64,000 nt of DNA from Mycobacterium sp. GA-1285 (GCF_001499905.1 NZ_LQIS01000023.1:186001-250000), one strand, 5' to 3'. Counted from the stretch's first letter, positions 37,080-46,050 are shown. The notes: generated by a model not told the origin, from the letters alone. A program made the numbers and translations.

Positions 37080-37637
37080 CTATGGGCGTCGATGCTGACG
37101 GCGGACGACGCCTTGGGCCTCGCCGCGATTCTCCGCTGCTGCCCCGTGAATGGCGGACTTGAGTTCGTCGTAGGCGCATTCATACGGGCCGAGGGCTTTC
37201 AGCGGTCCGAGCCGAATCGTCTTCTGCTCGGGGAGTCTGCTGGTAGGTAGCACATAGAAGGTCCATTGTGCGACATCGAGCGGGTTGATGGCATCGTGGT
37301 CGTCACCTTCGAGCAGACAGAATACGTACACGTCGGCGCTTCGCCCCGCACTCTCCGCAAAGGTGTCGGTGCGGGCGTCCCAGCCCATTGCGGGGCGGAC
37401 GCCGAACACGATCTTTGATAGCTGGGTTTGCTTCCACGTCTGCACGTACGCAGCCGACTTCACCTCGACACCGATATCACCGATGACAAGGTCGCACCGG
37501 TCCCATTCCACGCGCGTCGTGTTGTGAATGCCGAGTGCTGTCGCCACGATGTACTCGGCCAGCACGCCGCGGTTGGTGTTAGACAGCAGGTCGCCGTACG
37601 CCCACTCCCAGAATCCCTGTTTGTTCGGGCGAGTCAT
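37080..37637 (-). CDS. PD-(D/E)XK-like protein, possible restriction or mobile-element nuclease
   Basis: 185 residues. NRGVLAEYIVATALG is followed by EWDRCDLVIGDIGVEVKSA, giving Asp49, Glu58 and Lys60, the D...ExK arrangement of PD-(D/E)XK nucleases. The C-terminal half (TFYVLPTSRLPEQKTIRLGP) may recognise DNA. Its ATG overlaps the stop of the decayed upstream gene (ATGA), so they formed a two-gene unit whose partner is now broken. Whether it was a restriction enzyme or another nuclease cannot be decided by eye. Confidence 0.6.
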   Translation of the reverse strand: MTRPNKQGFWEWAYGDLLSNTNRGVLAEYIVATALGIHNTTRVEWDRCDLVIGDIGVEVKSAAYVQTWKQTQLSKIVFGVRPAMGWDARTDTFAESAGRSADVYVFCLLEGDDHDAINPLDVAQWTFYVLPTSRLPEQKTIRLGPLKALGPYECAYDELKSAIHGAAAENRGEAQGVVRRQHRRP

Positions 37638-38111
37638 CGTCGAGTCCTCATCGCTTGAGCAGTTCCCTTGCCCAACACGGTCGTCACTTTGTGCCGGTCG
37701 ATGTCGTCGAGGGTCAGCACCGCTTCAGGTCGGGTGATCCGCTTTATATCCTCGACCTTCGGCTGCGGCACCAGCAGCGCCAGTTTTCGTGCCTCATAAA
37801 CGTCGATGTTGGTGTGTATCCACTGGTTCTGATCGATGAGACTCGTGGTCGACGCTCACGAACCAGTTCGCCATGAATTCCTGCAGGGGCGGGATGAGAG
37901 TCCAGACCTTGCGCCGCGCGAGTGCCGACCGCGCATCAGGCCGGGTGAATGCGAGCCAGGTGAGTTCGCCACTGTCGGCCTCGGTGAGCTTCCAGAACGC
38001 CCGAGCATTGTGCGTCAGGACATTCGGCGGCCTGGTGGCGGCGATCTCTTGTCCGATCTAGGGGGGCAGCCTTCGGTAGTCGTGTGGCCACTTGCCACGA
38101 ACGTCGTCCAT
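37634..38111 (-). pseudogene. Frameshifted and interrupted partner of the PD-(D/E)XK gene
   Basis: Starting at the ATG at 38111 (MDDVRGKWPHDYRRLPP) the frame meets a TAG at about 38060, continues in frame as IGQEIAATRPPNVLTHNARA and WLAFTRPDARSALARRK, then shifts frame near 37843 into SLIDQNQWIHTNIDVYEARK. It ends with DDIDRHKVTTVLGKGTAQAM at 37634. The pieces form one plausible protein of about 155 residues. I do not recognise the family. The 150 bp from 38112 to 38265 hold no clear gene. Confidence 0.48.
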
Positions 38112-38265
38112 CAATCGCGTCCCCTCACTGCGGCGGAACCACTGCGCCCGGCCTCGGTCCGTTCACGACACCCCGTTCCCCGGTTGCCTCCAAAACACTC
38201 AGCATCGTATGTCGGCAGATGCCTTTGGCCATTTCGAAAGCGAAGATCCTTTTCGAGACGAGCGT

Positions 38266-39786
38266 CTAAGGGCTGTACTTGGTCCACACCGGTCTGGTGC
38301 CGGGCCTGTCGTAAGGCCCCCCGCCTACGCACATCACCATGTATCCATCGCTGGACCGTCCCATCGTGAGTGACGCTTCGCCATCACAAGAACTGCCGAG
38401 CCGGCCAACACGGGGTAAGTCAGCCGTCCCGTGTGACGGCCCCACCGCACCCTCCTCGGCGGAAAACCACCTCATGGGTTCACCGCGGCTGAGAACCCCC
38501 GAGTAGCCGCTGCACAGCATTTCCTGGCCCGACAACGGGTCGATGGAAAACTTCATCCAGTCGTCGCACTCGTCACCAATGGTCGGGCCACTGGGAACCT
38601 CAGCGGTGCTTGTCGTCGGTAATGCCGTAATTGTCATCGGTGGCGGGACGGCCGGAGACGGCGCGGGTGGCGTCGTCCTCGCGCTGGGGGCGGGTGGAGT
38701 CGGTGCATTACTCGATGAAGTGGCGCTGGTTTCAGACTGCGAGTGCTGCCATGGCCGCCACAGCACCCCAGCCACAATGAGCAGTAGCACTACCGCTGCA
38801 ACCGAGATTCCAATCAGCCACCGCTTGACGGAGGCATCAGAGTCGCGGTCGGCGGTAACACCACTGGTTCTCGAAGGGGTACGCGGGACGTGGGGCCTGC
38901 GAGATGCCGGGGCCGGGGTGGTCGGCGCTGCAGCAACTCGCGGGGTCGTCGCAGCGGTTTCGGTGAACGCACGGGCGAAGTCCGTGCAGCATGCGAAGCG
39001 GTCCTTCGGATTCTTGGCCAGTGAGGCAGCCAGAACCGGGTCGAGCGAGGCTAGTTCGGGTCGTCTCTCAGCAAGGGCAGGCACCGGTGAGTTGAGGTGT
39101 CGGCTGATGACTACAGCCGGATTGGAGTGTGGGAACAGCTGCTGGCCGGTCAGTAAGTGGTAGGTAGTGGCGGCGAGGGCGTACTGGTCAGCCCTCCCAT
39201 CCATCTGCTCGCCCATCAACTGCTCTGGAGCGGCGTAGGCAACGGTGCCGACCGTCATGTTGGTCGCGGTAATGCCGCTGATGTCATCGAGAGGCCGGGC
39301 GATACCGAAGTCTGCGAGGAAGACACTTGGGCCATCGGTGTAGAGTTCGGCGACGATGATGTTGGCGGGCTTGACGTCACGGTGGAGCAACCCCTTCTTG
39401 TGGGCGTAGTCCAGCGCACTGGCGACTGCGGTGATGATTGGCAGGACAAGATCGACCGGCATGCCCGCCGGATACTTCTGCTCCAGAAGGTGAGCGACGT
39501 CGGTGCCGTCGATGTAATCCATGGCGATCCACAACTGGCCGTCATGCTCACCTCGGTCGTGTATCCCGACGATGTGGGGGTGATGAAGTCCTGCGGCTAG
39601 GTCGGCCTCGCGGATGAACCGCTCCCGGATAGAGGGGTCGCTGGATATGTCCGGGCGGAGGACCTTGAGGGCCTCTTGGCGGGGTAAGCGGGGGTGCTGG
39701 ACCAAGTAGACCTCGCCCATGCCTCCGGAGCCGAGCAGCCGCAGGACCCGGTACCCGGCGAAGGTCTCACCGATTCTTAGCGGCAT
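38266..39786 (-). CDS. Membrane Ser/Thr protein kinase (Pkn type)
   Basis: 506 residues. The Hanks-type kinase domain (1-272) has a glycine loop [13 protein letters not shown] lysine Lys41 (EALKVLRP), catalytic HRDVKPAN (Asp137), DFG at 159-161 and APEQLMGE. A Pro/Thr/Ala-rich juxtamembrane region is followed by one transmembrane helix (about 323-343), a Pro/Ser-rich stalk, and an extracytoplasmic domain of about 95 residues with at least four cysteines ([31 protein letters not shown]). It is probably a sensor kinase. It is the last gene in a same-strand run with a small protein, EcsC and a zinc-ribbon protein. Confidence 0.93.
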   Translation of the reverse strand: MPLRIGETFAGYRVLRLLGSGGMGEVYLVQHPRLPRQEALKVLRPDISSDPSIRERFIREADLAAGLHHPHIVGIHDRGEHDGQLWIAMDYIDGTDVAHLLEQKYPAGMPVDLVLPIITAVASALDYAHKKGLLHRDVKPANIIVAELYTDGPSVFLADFGIARPLDDISGITATNMTVGTVAYAAPEQLMGEQMDGRADQYALAATTYHLLTGQQLFPHSNPAVVISRHLNSPVPALAERRPELASLDPVLAASLAKNPKDRFACCTDFARAFTETAATTPRVAAAPTTPAPASRRPHVPRTPSRTSGVTADRDSDASVKRWLIGISVAAVVLLLIVAGVLWRPWQHSQSETSATSSSNAPTPPAPSARTTPPAPSPAVPPPMTITALPTTSTAEVPSGPTIGDECDDWMKFSIDPLSGQEMLCSGYSGVLSRGEPMRWFSAEEGAVGPSHGTADLPRVGRLGSSCDGEASLTMGRSSDGYMVMCVGGGPYDRPGTRPVWTKYSP

Positions 39787-39816
39787 AATAACCGGGCGAT
39801 CTGAGCAGCCCCTCTG

Positions 39817-40107
39817 TCATGAGCGACCGATTCTCCGCCCTGCCTTCTGCACCACAGCATCGTCGAAAAGCTGGGGATAGTTCAGCACAAGCTGCTCACT
39901 GGTTAGGTCGGGCCGAGGCGGCTTCATGAGATAGGCCAGCTTGACGAAACCATCGCTTGGTTGGTCGGTGTCCACGACCTTATTCGTTGCCGCCACAGGT
40001 CCGTACTGCTTCACCATCTGAACGAAACGGGTTGGGTTGTAGCCAAGCCGCTTTGACTCCTCGATGCCCTCCCACAGGTCGGCCTCGAAACCATCAATAT
40101 CAGTCAC
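39817..40107 (-). CDS. Small hypothetical protein of the kinase-EcsC cluster
   Basis: 96 residues. RLGYNPTRFVQMVKQYGPVA, DGFVKLAYLMKP and LTSEQLVLNYPQLFDDAVVQ match a recurring small protein type in which a loop precedes a beta-helix ending in LTVEALVL-like text and LF. No biochemical role is known to me. It lies 30 bp upstream of the kinase gene on the same strand, so co-transcription is likely. Confidence 0.65.
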   Translation of the reverse strand: MTDIDGFEADLWEGIEESKRLGYNPTRFVQMVKQYGPVAATNKVVDTDQPSDGFVKLAYLMKPPRPDLTSEQLVLNYPQLFDDAVVQKAGRRIGRS

Positions 40108-40217
40108 TGGATGACCACCTCGTCAATTAGAAAGAAACGACTTCGAACCGACTGGCCTGCGTTCCCGACTACCCATCCTGTATGACCTGACTCCCGGACT
40201 CACTTTTGCTTCCAGGC

Positions 40218-41348
40218 CTACTCGTCCTCGTCGGCGTCACTGGTGTGGGAGTCGTTTTCGTCTTCGAGGACCATGCCTTCGGATTCAAGGAGGCCGATCA
40301 CATCAATTGAGGACTCCGCATCACCCTGGTCGGCATCGTCATCTGCCTTGACGTCGACGATGATCGGCTCAAGGGTCCCGCCCTTCTCGTAGAGGAAGCG
40401 CTCCCGGTATGCCCAGTAGGCAGCATTGGCCACGTCGTCGACCATCTTCCAGTTCAGGGCGGCACCGATACCAACGCCTGCAACGGGCACGAACTGCCCG
40501 AGCTTCTTCTTGGTGAGCTTCTGTCCAAATTGGGTGGCGAACTTCTGCACGACCTTGACAAGGGTCTGCTGGTTGAGCTGCCGCCATGCCATGTTTGTCG
40601 CGAGGCTGCGCGTCAGAATGGCAAGCTGCTGGTAGGCAACAGCTTTCGCGGCTGGCGTCACCGCCAGCCCAAGCCCGATGACCTGCATCATGAAAACTTC
40701 CTCAGCGGGGTCACGAGGGTCATATCCGTAGTAAAGCGCATCGTGCGCAATGACTCGGCTGCATATGGTCAGGAGCGCGGCGGCATCCACGCCCATTGCA
40801 GCCGCAATGGCACCCAGTCCAGGTGCGGCTCCCGCTCCTATTCCTGCTATCCCACCCACTCCCGCTCCTGCTGCGGCACCTGCTCCTGCTCCTGCTGCGC
40901 CACCGGCTGCTGCTAGTGCCTGACCACCGCTCACCGCCAATCCGGCGGCGGCTCCCTCTGCAGCGGCGGACACCGAGTAGGCATAGTGCAGCCGGGTGAA
41001 AGAGGCGGTCTTGTCGATGGCCCGGAGGTCCAGCTTGCGGATGTCGTCCAGGTGATCGACAAGATGGCCCCGCTTGGCATAGGCCTTGACGACCCGGGCC
41101 TCTGATGTCGTCAGTTGACCCGTGCGAGTCATGAACTTGCCCGCCCCCTCAGCGGTCGCCTTCAACGCTGCCGCTCCGCCATCTTTGACCTTGGCTGCAC
41201 CGGGTGCGTTGAGCGCCCTGCCATACCAGTCGCGCCCCTTGTCCTTCACGGATTCAGGTACTAGCCGACGGGGGGACCGACACAGCTCGCGCTCTCGGTG
41301 CTCGCGAACCTTTTCCAACTCTTGCCGTTCGTAATCTGATAACCCCAC
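40218..41348 (-). CDS. EcsC-family protein
   Basis: 376 residues. The layout fits the EcsC family: an amphipathic N-terminal helix rich in Arg/Glu, a long Gly/Ala-rich hydrophobic hairpin at about 135-185 (AGLAVSGGQALAAAGGAAGA), YDPRDPAEEVFMMQVIGLGL, and VPVAGVGIGAALNWKMVDDV followed by AAYWAYRERF. The C-terminal tail is very acidic. EcsC proteins are membrane-associated and of poorly known function. The next gene upstream is 25 bp away, and the small protein and kinase follow, so a four-gene unit is suggested. Confidence 0.8.
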   Translation of the reverse strand: MGLSDYERQELEKVREHRERELCRSPRRLVPESVKDKGRDWYGRALNAPGAAKVKDGGAAALKATAEGAGKFMTRTGQLTTSEARVVKAYAKRGHLVDHLDDIRKLDLRAIDKTASFTRLHYAYSVSAAAEGAAAGLAVSGGQALAAAGGAAGAGAGAAAGAGVGGIAGIGAGAAPGLGAIAAAMGVDAAALLTICSRVIAHDALYYGYDPRDPAEEVFMMQVIGLGLAVTPAAKAVAYQQLAILTRSLATNMAWRQLNQQTLVKVVQKFATQFGQKLTKKKLGQFVPVAGVGIGAALNWKMVDDVANAAYWAYRERFLYEKGGTLEPIIVDVKADDDADQGDAESSIDVIGLLESEGMVLEDENDSHTSDADEDE

Positions 41349-41373
41349 CGGGTTCCTCCAAGTCGCTTGACGT

Positions 41374-42219
41374 CTATGCGCAGTTGTCGCATATGCCGGT
41401 CACCGGCAGGACCGTGAAGCAGGTCGGGCACACCTTGAGCGGCTCAAGCTTGGCCCGGGCTTTCTTCACTCTGGTGTACGGCTGGAGGGCCGAGAGCTTT
41501 GGCTCACCGAGGGCGGACAAGACCTGATTAACCGCGTCACGGACTTCGGCGACGAACTCACTCCTTCGCTCCGGGGAGACCGTGTCGGTCACAACCCAGG
41601 TTCTCAGTACCTGGACACCCGGGCGGATGAAGAACTGTTCGACAGTGGGATGATCGTTCAGCCAACTGTCGAGCGTCGGGATTTCACTCTCGCTGACATA
41701 TCCCCGTTCTACGAGCCACCGGCGAAAACTCGGTTCTTCAACCTCATCGCGGCTTCGCGCTCTGGCACATCCGCGACGAAAGTCGACAATCCATCGGCGA
41801 ATATTTCCTGACTCGCTCAGATCTGGGTACCAACGGTGTGCTGGTTGGGCATGCCAGTACGCGATATGGAAGTTCGAATTGACCTGCCAGCCCTCACTGC
41901 CGCCTAGGGCAATGACAGCCTCGACTTTCATCGGGTCTGAATAGAATCGTGTGTATTGGGTCTGGACCTCTGCGGGCCACATACCCAGGTAGGTATGCCC
42001 CCCGACAACCCAGAAGCTGACCCGGTCGGTAATGAACACCTGATCTTCTGGAAACTTGACACAGGCTGACGGCGACAAGGGCGTGCCACGAGGGGACATC
42101 ATTCCGCCGCCTTTGTGGAGTTCTCCCGGAAGCCCCGTTGCCTCCTCCAGAATCGTCAGCAACTGCGATGTGTGCTCGCTAACCTTCGCCGGCCCAAAGC
42201 GCTCATCGGTCACCGACAT
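41374..42219 (-). CDS. Hypothetical protein with C-terminal zinc ribbon
   Basis: 281 residues from the ATG at 42219, with GGGGATGG upstream; an in-frame ATG 48 bp earlier is less likely. The bulk has globular alpha/beta composition (VFITDRVSFWVVGGHTYLGM, FHIAYWHAQPAHRWYPDLSE). The last 25 residues hold CPTC and CDNC, a small zinc ribbon. I recognise no family. It starts the same-strand run that continues through EcsC to the kinase. Confidence 0.68.
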   Translation of the reverse strand: MSVTDERFGPAKVSEHTSQLLTILEEATGLPGELHKGGGMMSPRGTPLSPSACVKFPEDQVFITDRVSFWVVGGHTYLGMWPAEVQTQYTRFYSDPMKVEAVIALGGSEGWQVNSNFHIAYWHAQPAHRWYPDLSESGNIRRWIVDFRRGCARARSRDEVEEPSFRRWLVERGYVSESEIPTLDSWLNDHPTVEQFFIRPGVQVLRTWVVTDTVSPERRSEFVAEVRDAVNQVLSALGEPKLSALQPYTRVKKARAKLEPLKVCPTCFTVLPVTGICDNCA

Positions 42220-42303
42220 CCACCATCCCCGGCTGCCTCGTTGGTCGACCTGGCGGCAGACCCACACTCGGGCCGATACGAAGAATGCACGTCATCGACG
42301 CAG

Positions 42304-42522
42304 TCAGTCATCCCATGAGAGCGAGTAATGTCCAGGCCCGGTTTCGTGACAGTTCGCATACCGGATACCAGCGGCCCTCGCCTGCTTTTCTGCAGCCTGG
42401 CAGGCTGCCTTACTTGTACCGAAGTCGATGCTGTCGTAGGCGTTGGCGACGGCTGCGCTAACCGTCGAAGCGGTTGCTGCCGCAGCGCCTAACAAGAGAA
42501 GCTTGCACCAAAAATTCTTCAT
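42304..42522 (-). CDS. Small secreted protein
   Basis: 72 residues from the ATG at 42522, with a strong GGGGAGGG ribbon of purines 7 bp upstream. A signal peptide (MKNFWCKLLLLGAAAATAST, cleavage near AVANA) precedes a 42-residue mature part (FGTSKAACQAAEKQARAAGI, CHETGPGHYSLSWDD) with two cysteines that could pair. The upstream region contains one copy of a 35-nt element repeated near 47020. Confidence 0.7.
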   Translation of the reverse strand: MKNFWCKLLLLGAAAATASTVSAAVANAYDSIDFGTSKAACQAAEKQARAAGIRYANCHETGPGHYSLSWDD

Positions 42523-42656
42523 GGAATGAACCCTCCCCGGCCCGAATCCCTCGGGCGATGCTCGTACCGGAAGTGACGTAGTCCGTCGAGGCGCGCCCAG
42601 CCCCGCCTGCGCCCCGCCTTCTTCGAGCGACGATATGGCCACAACAGCCGGGGACC

Positions 42657-42691
42657 AATCAGGCGTTTCCCTATGACTTATTTGCTGGTCT
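42657..42691. repeat. 35-nt dispersed element, copy 1
   Basis: 42657-42691 matches 47020-47054 at 30 of 35 positions by eye (shared core GTTTCCCTAT, CTT, TTTGCTGG). Each copy lies upstream of minus-strand secreted-protein genes (start sites 42522 and 46963). It may be a shared promoter or regulatory region. Confidence 0.5.
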
Positions 42692-42821
42692 CTGGGACCA
42701 CCTGTCAGACGCGGTCCTATAGACGGAGACGGCCACCGTATGTCGGCAGCATCGCCGACTACCGTCCGACCCGCAGAAACGCTCTTTGAAGTCGTTAAGA
42801 CGCTCGTTCGATGAGAACGGT

Positions 42822-43316
42822 CTAACCCACCTTCAAGGCGTCTAAGCACCCCGCGACCATCTCGTCATCGTCAAGACGGGCGACTTGAGGAATGGTTGTC
42901 GCGTGCACCGCACGTGTGCATACCCCTGAGTCAGAGCTATCCACCGCGCCATCACCGTACTTCGGGTCCAGCCGCTGCAACTGCCGTGCCCAATAGGCGA
43001 TGTAGGACTGCCCGACAATGAAGGGGTCGGACCAGGCATCTGGCCCGTACATCTGCGGGCGAGGACAGATGCCCGTGCTGGCACCAATGCTGTTGATCTC
43101 GGCGTTGTTGCGGAGGTCGTACACATAGTTGATCTGGTTCGTGCAACGGTCAGCAATAACGGAGGGGTCAGCAGATGCCTGGCCCGTTCTGAACCCACAG
43201 ACGACAATTGTCAGGATTAGGGCGGCGTAGGACCCCTTGACCACCGCGACCTGCCAGAGTGAAGTTTTCGTCTTCCTGCCAGACATTTTGGAGGCAAGTC
43301 GCAGGCCGCTGTTCAC
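42822..43316 (-). CDS. Secreted hypothetical protein, last of a three-gene cassette
   Basis: 164 residues. After a basic N-terminus, a hydrophobic stretch (YAALILTIVVCGF) with possible cleavage near ASADP marks export. The mature part has six cysteines or so (DRCTNQINYVYDLRN, GICPRPQMYG, GVCTRAV, VAGCLDAL). The ending (MVAGCLDALKVG) resembles the ending of the preceding cassette protein (MVAGCIDGLPSEPR), suggesting duplication. Its ATG overlaps the upstream stop by 4 bp. Confidence 0.72.
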   Translation of the reverse strand: MNSGLRLASKMSGRKTKTSLWQVAVVKGSYAALILTIVVCGFRTGQASADPSVIADRCTNQINYVYDLRNNAEINSIGASTGICPRPQMYGPDAWSDPFIVGQSYIAYWARQLQRLDPKYGDGAVDSSDSGVCTRAVHATTIPQVARLDDDEMVAGCLDALKVG

Positions 43317-43711
43317 CTTGGCTCCGAGGGAAGGCCATCTATGCAGCCGGCGACCATGTCCTCAAGAACGAGGTCTTCCCGGTTCGGACTCTTATCGCGT
43401 TCTTGCTTGACCAAGTATCGGCATGAATCCTCGGCTGCGGCGGGGTAGTCACAGTTCCCGAGCATCCCGCATTTGCCCTTGAAGTAGATTTCGGCCATAT
43501 TGCTCTGTTCGTATCCGAGCTGATAAGACGTCTCGTCACGAGAGCGTCCGCATGCAGCCAGCGTGAGCGCCACGAAAGCCAGGCCTCCGGCTAATGTCAG
43601 CCACCTGGCTAGCCGGGCAGGCGCGGTCGACGCGCATGCTTGGACGAGCGGACCAGGAGAGCAAAGACGACATCCCCCGGTCGGCGTGCAGTGTTCCGAG
43701 TAATGACTCAA
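43313..43711 (-). CDS. Putative lipoprotein, middle gene of the secreted cassette
   Basis: 132 residues. A hydrophobic segment ends in LTLAAC, a good lipobox (Cys54), though the 35-residue N-terminal extension before it is long; an internal start is possible. The mature part has KGKCGMLGNCDYPAAAEDSC and ends MVAGCIDGLPSEPR, close to the ending of the next gene. It overlaps both neighbours by 4 bp, so the three genes form a tightly coupled unit running from 44076 to 42822. Confidence 0.7.
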   Translation of the reverse strand: MSHYSEHCTPTGGCRLCSPGPLVQACASTAPARLARWLTLAGGLAFVALTLAACGRSRDETSYQLGYEQSNMAEIYFKGKCGMLGNCDYPAAAEDSCRYLVKQERDKSPNREDLVLEDMVAGCIDGLPSEPR

Positions 43712-44076
43712 CGCCCGCCTCCCATTAGGTCCTCGTAGATCTCGTCCGAAACGTGGCTGTAGGTCGGGCAGTAAGCGAGGACCGCGTTGTGTATCAGGAG
43801 TGAGGCATCGTCCCGCGAGTATCCATAGCCCATAAGCGTCGACCGCATCTCAAGCCACGACACCCCGTGCGCTAAGCCCTCGTTGCAGACCATGTGGCCT
43901 TGGCTGATAAGAACTGCCGGATCGTGGATCGTCCAACCGATGGACTCCAATGTCGTTAGGAATTTGTAGTCCTCCTGTGTCATATCGGCCCAGGCGGGTT
44001 GAGCGCCGGTTAGGACACCCAGCGACACCGCCACCGCCAATAACAAGGCTGCAGCAACCGCTGATGTTCTCCCCAT
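43708..44076 (-). CDS. Small secreted DUF732-type protein, first gene of a three-gene cassette
   Basis: 122 residues. A clear signal peptide (VAAALLLAVAVSLGVLTGAQ, cleavage near AWA-DM) is followed by the DUF732 pattern: FLTTLESIGWTIHDPAVLIS, HMVCNEGLAHGVSWLEMRS, and a helix leading to the second Cys in LAYCPTYSH. The function is unknown. Its stop overlaps the next gene. Confidence 0.8.
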   Translation of the reverse strand: MGRTSAVAAALLLAVAVSLGVLTGAQPAWADMTQEDYKFLTTLESIGWTIHDPAVLISQGHMVCNEGLAHGVSWLEMRSTLMGYGYSRDDASLLIHNAVLAYCPTYSHVSDEIYEDLMGGGR

Positions 44077-44180
44077 GGCATCATCCTGACCGCCTATAGG
44101 GTTTGATCACTGCGCAATGGGCAAAGTTCGTGTTGCGACGATCCCGACCTTGCCCGCTCCGCGAGCGGATGACTCCCGTA

Positions 44181-44330
44181 TCACTCGTAGAGATCGGCCA
44201 CAGCAGCTCGCCCGGCGGCCTCGGCCTCAGCGCGGCGCTTGGCCTCTCGGAGGTGTGCGTACTTGCGCTGTATCATGTCCATCGTCGGCGCTTTGTCGGC
44301 AGCCGCGATCTGCCAGGCCTCTTCACCGCA
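44181..44330 (-). pseudogene. C-terminal remnant of an unidentified helical protein
   Basis: A minus-strand frame of about 48 codons ends at 44181: EEAWQIAAADKAPTMDMIQR, KYAHLREAKRRAEAEAAGRA, AVADLYE. It has coding-like helical sequence but no start; it is cut at its 5' side exactly where an IS21 IstA remnant begins. It probably represents the tail of a gene truncated by the element. Confidence 0.3.
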
Positions 44331-44332
44331 GC

Positions 44333-44575
44333 GAAGCAATGTCGCAGCGGGCTAACGCACGGCAACTGAGCATCGCGCGAGACACGGTGGCCAATGCGCT
44401 GGCCAGCGAGGGTCCACCGAAGTACGTGCGACCCTCCTCGCCTTCGGAGATCGACGAGGTCGAGCCGCGCGGATCCGGGCGTTGCTTTCGGTGTATCCCG
44501 GGATGCCAGCGCCGGTGATCGCCGAGCGGGTCGGGTGGACCGGCGGGCATTCCCGGTTCGTAGCGCGGATCTGAT
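44333..44575 (+). pseudogene. IS21-family IstA transposase remnant
   Basis: Plus-strand frames give LSIARDTVANALASEGPPKY, VRPSSPSEIDEVEP, then after a shift ALLSVYPGMPAPVIAERVGW. This matches the helix-turn-helix and following segment of IstA proteins and parallels the second remnant at 55068-55430. Both ends of the gene are missing, so it is inactive. Confidence 0.55.
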
Positions 44576-44645
44576 CCGAAAGAGGCGCAGGCCCTTGTAC
44601 TCCGCGAACGTCTTCCCGGTCTTCAGCGCCATGACGTCGGCCAAG

Positions 44646-45311
44646 TCATACCTGCCACCACTTCTTGCCGTGGGTTTGCCATCTCTTGCCGTATTTCTGC
44701 GTCAAGAGCTGCTCGTGTCGTTGACGCTCCTCCTTCTCCTGGCGGCGCTTTTCGGCTTCCTGGCGGCGCATCTCCGCTTTGAGTGCTGGATACGCTGCGC
44801 GAACCCGCTTTCGTACCTCACGCGGATACCGATACAGCTCCGGCACCCCCATCTCGCGATCTTCCAGACGCTGGCCCAGTTGATAAAGCTGGGCACTCGC
44901 GTACAAAATCGCGGCATCCTTCGCAATCTCAGCAGCGAATGGTGAGAGCGGCACCGCCACACCGATAGCGAGGCGGTCGAGAAAAGACCGGCTCACCGGC
45001 TGCCCGGTCGGCAGTCGAGCAAGTTCGTGTTGCTGAGCCTGTACAAGTCTGTACAGCTCCATAGCGTCGATGCTGACGAGTCCTTGCTTATCGTTGAGGG
45101 GCGATGACACGTCCGGTGGCGTCACAGGACCGGTGGCTTCGCCTGGCGACGCATCTCCACGCCCGCCGACGTTCTCCGTCCGCGTGGACAGGGAGTGGTC
45201 GTAAATCGCTTTCCGCCGGTGCTCAGTCCAGGCGTCGCCGTTCCAATAACGCTCGTGGTCGTTGTTGTCGGGATCGAGGTACCAGCCGGGTTCGGGTCCT
45301 GCTGAAGTCAT
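44646..45311 (-). CDS. DUF2510-domain protein with C-terminal charged helix
   Basis: 221 residues. The N-terminal DUF2510 motif is clear: PGWYLDPDNNDHERYWNGDA followed by WTEHRRK. A disordered middle leads to a helical region (SFLDRLAIGVAVPLSPFAAE, AILYASAQLYQLGQRLED) and a long Lys/Arg/Glu/Gln helix at the C-terminus (RRQEAEKRRQEKEERQRHEQ). DUF2510 is common in actinobacterial membrane-associated or regulatory proteins. No neighbour is obviously linked. Confidence 0.72.
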   Translation of the reverse strand: MTSAGPEPGWYLDPDNNDHERYWNGDAWTEHRRKAIYDHSLSTRTENVGGRGDASPGEATGPVTPPDVSSPLNDKQGLVSIDAMELYRLVQAQQHELARLPTGQPVSRSFLDRLAIGVAVPLSPFAAEIAKDAAILYASAQLYQLGQRLEDREMGVPELYRYPREVRKRVRAAYPALKAEMRRQEAEKRRQEKEERQRHEQLLTQKYGKRWQTHGKKWWQV

Positions 45312-45636
45312 GCGCCCCCACCGATCCGTCTTGCGCTGTGACCTGGACAGAGTGAGAGATTACAGCGATGTGGGTCGCACGTTGCGTATTCGCCGGATGC
45401 GAAGTTCTTGTCGGTTCATGCTGGGGTCGAACCAGTCCGAGCCACTGGATGACCTGCGCGTGCGGACTGGCGACCGCCTCGAGGCACCAGAGCAGTGGTC
45501 GGTGCGACGACGGTGCTCAGCACGCTGCTGGTCACGAGAGGGTCCGACGCAGCGTCTATTCCCGTGCCCACATCCCCGAACTGGGTAAGCCTCCGCACGC
45601 TCCGAGAGGCAGTGACGAGTACTACTGATCTCAAAA
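45312..45636. other. Intergenic DNA without a recognised gene
   Basis: I see only short overlapping frames on both strands, with no ribosome-binding site, signal peptide or domain. The stretch ends at a hairpin terminator that serves the minus-strand remnant to its right. Confidence 0.4.
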
Positions 45637-45682
45637 AGACCACGCCCCGCCTTCAACCGGACCTCCGTGAGGAGCGGGGCGT
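45637..45682 (-). terminator. Intrinsic terminator, minus strand
   Basis: ACGCCCCGC (45642-45650) and GCGGGGCGT (45674-45682) form a 9-bp GC stem. Read on the minus strand it is followed by GGTCTTTTTG, a good U tract. It lies about 65 bp after the stop of the decayed secreted-protein gene. Confidence 0.65.
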
Positions 45683-45745
45683 CTTCCTTAGTCTCCGTCC
45701 GCTCGCAGCAAGGCTTCTCGCAGCCGTCAACCGAATAGCCAGGCG

Positions 45746-46050
45746 TCAGAAGTCCGCCCACATGTTCGCGTGCTCGGGGCACAGATAGTCGGCGGTGTAG
45801 ATCATCAACAGAGACTGGTCGTAGGAGGAGCTAGAGGGATAGTTCGGACACACCAGACTGGTCGCGGCGACGCTGTCGTGGGGATAGAGGTCCATTGCCT
45901 TGCATGCCTGATTTCCGAGCGCGAGGACGTTGTCGTCGGTGGCGCATGCTGCTGCAGTCGGAGCGGGAACAGTCAGAAGATTTCGTCACCAGGCCGTAGG
46001 CCGGCAGGGTGCGCGCCTGGGCGAGGAAACCCGCGTCCTCACACACGAAG
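45746..46050 (-). pseudogene. Decayed small secreted DUF732-like gene
   Basis: The 3' frame ends at 45746 and reads AAACATDDNVLALGNQACKA, MDLYPHDSVAAT and YTADYLCPEHANMWADF, a cysteine-bearing exported-type protein. It has no start or signal peptide: a TGA lies just upstream, and the N-terminal-like text VCEDAGFLAQARTLPAYGLV sits in another frame. Two or more lesions are therefore likely. It still has a terminator downstream, so the gene was once expressed. Confidence 0.45.

Noticed and set aside
45360-45782. A 140-codon minus-strand frame
   Set aside because: It spans a strong terminator hairpin and overlaps the better-supported secreted-protein remnant; composition is non-coding-like.
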